A stretch of DNA of 6,716 bases, from the NCBI GenBank assembly GCA_050699055.1, contig JBOHCT010000215.1:1-6716 (forward strand). The letters are read 5' to 3'. The translations under genes and the position numbers were made by a program. The stretch is from JBOHCT01 sp050699055. Its GTDB lineage: Bacteria; Actinomycetota; Actinomycetes; Streptosporangiales; JBOHCT01. Positions 5,448-6,716 of this stretch are shown piece after piece (positions within the stretch are counted from its first letter, which is position 1; each line of letters opens with the position of its first letter). The notes beneath the pieces are model-generated. The model was not told the DNA's origin, ran no database searches, and was given only the letters and a program-made list of their open reading frames with translations.

Positions 5448-5867
5448 ATGTGCACCTATGCCACCGAGAAAGTAGAGGTCGCCGGCAGCGGCAAGGGGCC
5501 GGAGGGCTGGTTCCCGCTCAGCGCGGCCACCGTGTACTTCGACCACCCCGTGCACGCCCCCGCCGATCACACCCTGAACATCGACTTTCTCAACCCCGGT
5601 CGTGGACCTTCGGCGCGGGTCGCCGTCGAGCTGACCGCCGACTCGGCACGCGAGCTCGTCGACGCCATCCAGACGGCGCTCCGCGGCCATCCAGATGGGG
5701 TGTTGGATCAGGGAGCCGGTCAGCCGAGCGAGCGTCGCACGACGGAGGAGGGAGGCGCAGTGGACGCGCTTCGACCGAACCGGGGCCCCCGCGGAAACGC
5801 TGCGGGGTTCGCGTGGGGTGGGGTCCCAGGAGTCCAATCTGCGCGGCCCCTGGACTCCGCGACCTGA
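5448..5867 (+). CDS. DUF6295-like small protein with an atypical C-terminal tail
   Basis: ATG 5448 is preceded by AGGAGG (5437-5442), immediately after the hydrolase stop, so translation is probably coupled or operonic. The frame encodes 139 residues. The first 80 or so (MCTYATEKVEVAGSGKGPEG, WFPLSAATVYFDHP, HTLNIDFLNPGRGPSARVAVEL) match my memory of the actinobacterial DUF6295 family, whose function is unknown and which I recall as often lying beside dienelactone hydrolase genes. The family is normally about 90-100 residues. Residues from about 84 onward are Gly/Arg/Pro-rich, low in complexity and look unconserved. The tail may be genuine, or it may arise from loss of the original stop. A strong GGAGGAGGGAGG (5744-5755) followed by an in-frame GTG at 5760 lies inside the tail. 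No transmembrane segment or known metal site is evident. Confidence 0.82.
   Translation: MCTYATEKVEVAGSGKGPEGWFPLSAATVYFDHPVHAPADHTLNIDFLNPGRGPSARVAVELTADSARELVDAIQTALRGHPDGVLDQGAGQPSERRTTEEGGAVDALRPNRGPRGNAAGFAWGGVPGVQSARPLDSAT
5829..5858 (+). other. Hairpin just before the acpS start
   Basis: GGAGTCCA (5829-5836) pairs with TGGACTCC (5851-5858) across a 14-nt loop, and GGTC/GACC (5822-5825 with 5861-5864) can extend it. It ends directly before the TGA of the DUF6295-like gene and the TTG of acpS. It could mark a transcript boundary, pause ribosomes or modulate acpS initiation. No U-tract follows. Confidence 0.4.
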
Positions 5868-5869
5868 CG

Positions 5870-6238
5870 TTGATCGTCGGAGTGGGGGTCGACGTCGTCG
5901 ACGTGGGGCGGTTGGAGCGTGCCCTGCGGCGTACGCCCGGCCTCGTGCCGCGCCTTTTCGCCGATGCGGAGCGCACGACCCCGGCGGGACGGGAGCGTAC
6001 GGTGGTGTCTCTGGCGGCCCGGTTCGCCGCCAAGGAGGCTGTGGCCAAGGCGCTCGGCGCGCCTCCCGGACTGCGCTGGCTGGACGCGGAGGTGCGGACG
6101 GACAGGTCCGGCCGTCCCTCCCTGCACGTGCGCGGTACTGTCGCCGAGGAGACGCGTCGGCGGGGCATCCGGCGCTGGCACGTCTCACTGAGCCATGATG
6201 GCGGAACCGCCGTCGCCATGGTGGTGGCTGAATCCTGA
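5870..6238 (+). CDS. acpS: Holo-[acyl-carrier-protein] synthase
   Basis: AcpS transfers 4'-phosphopantetheine from CoA to the serine of acyl carrier protein, activating it for fatty-acid synthesis. The protein is 122 residues, normal for the family. Motifs are complete: GVGVDVVDVGRLERAL (4-19) with the Mg-binding Asp8, RFAAKEAVAKALG (51-63) with the metal/substrate Glu56, and a C-terminal WHVSLSHDGGTAVAMVVAES (103-122) containing the SLSH motif. The start is TTG 5870 because the family begins MIVGVGVD; the next possible start would delete this strand. No Shine-Dalgarno is seen, and TTG lies 2 bp after the preceding stop, so re-initiation by terminating ribosomes is likely. nnr follows on the same strand, as I recall for many actinobacteria. 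Confidence 0.95.
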   Translation: MIVGVGVDVVDVGRLERALRRTPGLVPRLFADAERTTPAGRERTVVSLAARFAAKEAVAKALGAPPGLRWLDAEVRTDRSGRPSLHVRGTVAEETRRRGIRRWHVSLSHDGGTAVAMVVAES

Positions 6239-6239
6239 A

Positions 6240-6278
6240 GAGGGGTCGTGACGAGGGGTCGCAAGGAGGGGTCGTGAG
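6240..6278 (+). repeat. Three imperfect 13-bp tandem repeats between acpS and nnr
   Basis: Units at 6240-6252, 6253-6265 and 6266-6278 share GAGGGGTCG plus a variable tetranucleotide (TGAC, CAAG, TGAG). They start one base after the acpS stop and merge into AGGAGG (6277-6282), the ribosome binding site of the next gene. Each unit is itself purine-rich and ribosome-binding-like. Confidence 0.85.
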
Positions 6279-6293
6279 GAGGCCGCACGACCG

Positions 6294-6716
6294 ATGAGGC
6301 ATGCCCACGGGGTCGGCAAGGTCCGCGCCGCGGAGACCGCGCTGATGTCCCGCCTTCCCGAGGGCACCCTGATGCAGCGCGCGGCGGCGGGCGTTGCCGC
6401 TGTCTCCGCCCGGCTCCTGCCGTCCGTGTACGGGTCCACTGTCGTGGTGCTGGCCGGCAGCGGCGACAACGGCGGCGACGCGCTGTACGCGGGTGCCCGG
6501 CTCGCCAGGCGCGGGGCCCGGGTGACGGCGGTGCCGGTCGGTTCCCGCGTGCACGAGCGCGCCCTCGCCGCGCTGCGGCGCGCGGGCGGGAGGCTCCCGA
6601 GCGAGGAGACCGCGGCAACAGACTCGGTGCTGGACTCTGTGCTCGAGGACGCGGATCTCGTCCTCGACGGCCTTATCGGCATCGGTGTCCGCGGGGCGCT
6701 GCGCGACGCCTATGCC
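6294..6716 (+). CDS. nnr: NAD(P)HX repair enzyme, N-terminal epimerase part (runs off the window)
   Basis: ATG 6294 begins a frame that stays open to the window end (141 codons). AGGAGG (6277-6282) lies 11 nt upstream, somewhat far but the only candidate. The protein starts MRHAHGVGKVRAAETALMSR and contains GSGDNGGDA (55-63) and DGLIGIGVRG (125-134), the signature of the YjeF_N/NnrE epimerase domain. This domain interconverts the R and S forms of hydrated NAD(P)H. In actinobacteria it is normally fused to an ADP/ATP-dependent dehydratase (NnrD domain) that restores NAD(P)H; that half would lie beyond the window. It probably shares a transcript with acpS, 55 bp upstream. The identification of the visible domain is firm; the bifunctional architecture is expected from the family. 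Confidence 0.93.
   Translation, partial: MRHAHGVGKVRAAETALMSRLPEGTLMQRAAAGVAAVSARLLPSVYGSTVVVLAGSGDNGGDALYAGARLARRGARVTAVPVGSRVHERALAALRRAGGRLPSEETAATDSVLDSVLEDADLVLDGLIGIGVRGALRDAYA

Noticed and set aside
5421..6618. Long minus-strand open frames opposite DUF6295, acpS and nnr
   Set aside because: Shadows of well-supported plus-strand genes with no recognisable motifs.

Overview
The window is about 6.7 kb of very GC-rich DNA with strongly G/C-ending codons, GTG and TTG starts, and a gene set (glmS, acpS, nnr) typical of Actinomycetota. The genus cannot be named from the sequence alone.

Left end, minus strand (1-831). A 245-residue four-helix ferritin-like protein carries the full set of di-iron ligands (a lone Glu, ExxH, a lone Glu, ExxH). 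It ends in a tail with two copies of a 17-residue motif, each finishing GGAMSW-Q/S-WP; the last copy is the very C-terminus. A second minus-strand gene starts 32 bp downstream with its own ribosome binding site. Only 20 residues are inside the window, but they look like the N-terminus of a phytanoyl-CoA dioxygenase-like (PhyH) Fe(II)/2-oxoglutarate oxygenase. A non-haem di-iron protein with a repeated Trp-rich terminal tag, next to a probable iron oxygenase, is the most unusual thing here. It could be an enzyme fused to its own peptide substrate (RiPP-like) or a protein with repeated docking tags.

Middle (832-1752). About 920 bp without a convincing gene. It holds a probable promoter and palindromes for the minus-strand pair, an 8-bp-arm inverted repeat, and a perfect 17-bp inverted repeat. 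The right arm of the latter covers the ribosome binding site and start of a possible 29-codon ORF.

Plus strand (1753-6716). A class I SAM-dependent methyltransferase is followed by a terminator-like hairpin. Next is complete glmS, apparently leaderless (a TANNNT box 7 nt before its GTG), then a large palindromic intergenic element. A dienelactone hydrolase-family gene follows, preceded by three 17-bp tandem repeats, then a DUF6295-like small protein, acpS (TTG start 2 bp after the preceding stop) and the 5' part of the NAD(P)HX repair gene nnr, preceded by three 13-bp tandem repeats. GlmS feeds UDP-GlcNAc and cell-wall synthesis, AcpS activates acyl carrier proteins, and Nnr repairs hydrated nicotinamide cofactors. 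This part reads as a conserved housekeeping locus with a hydrolase/DUF6295 pair inserted, while the left third looks accessory.
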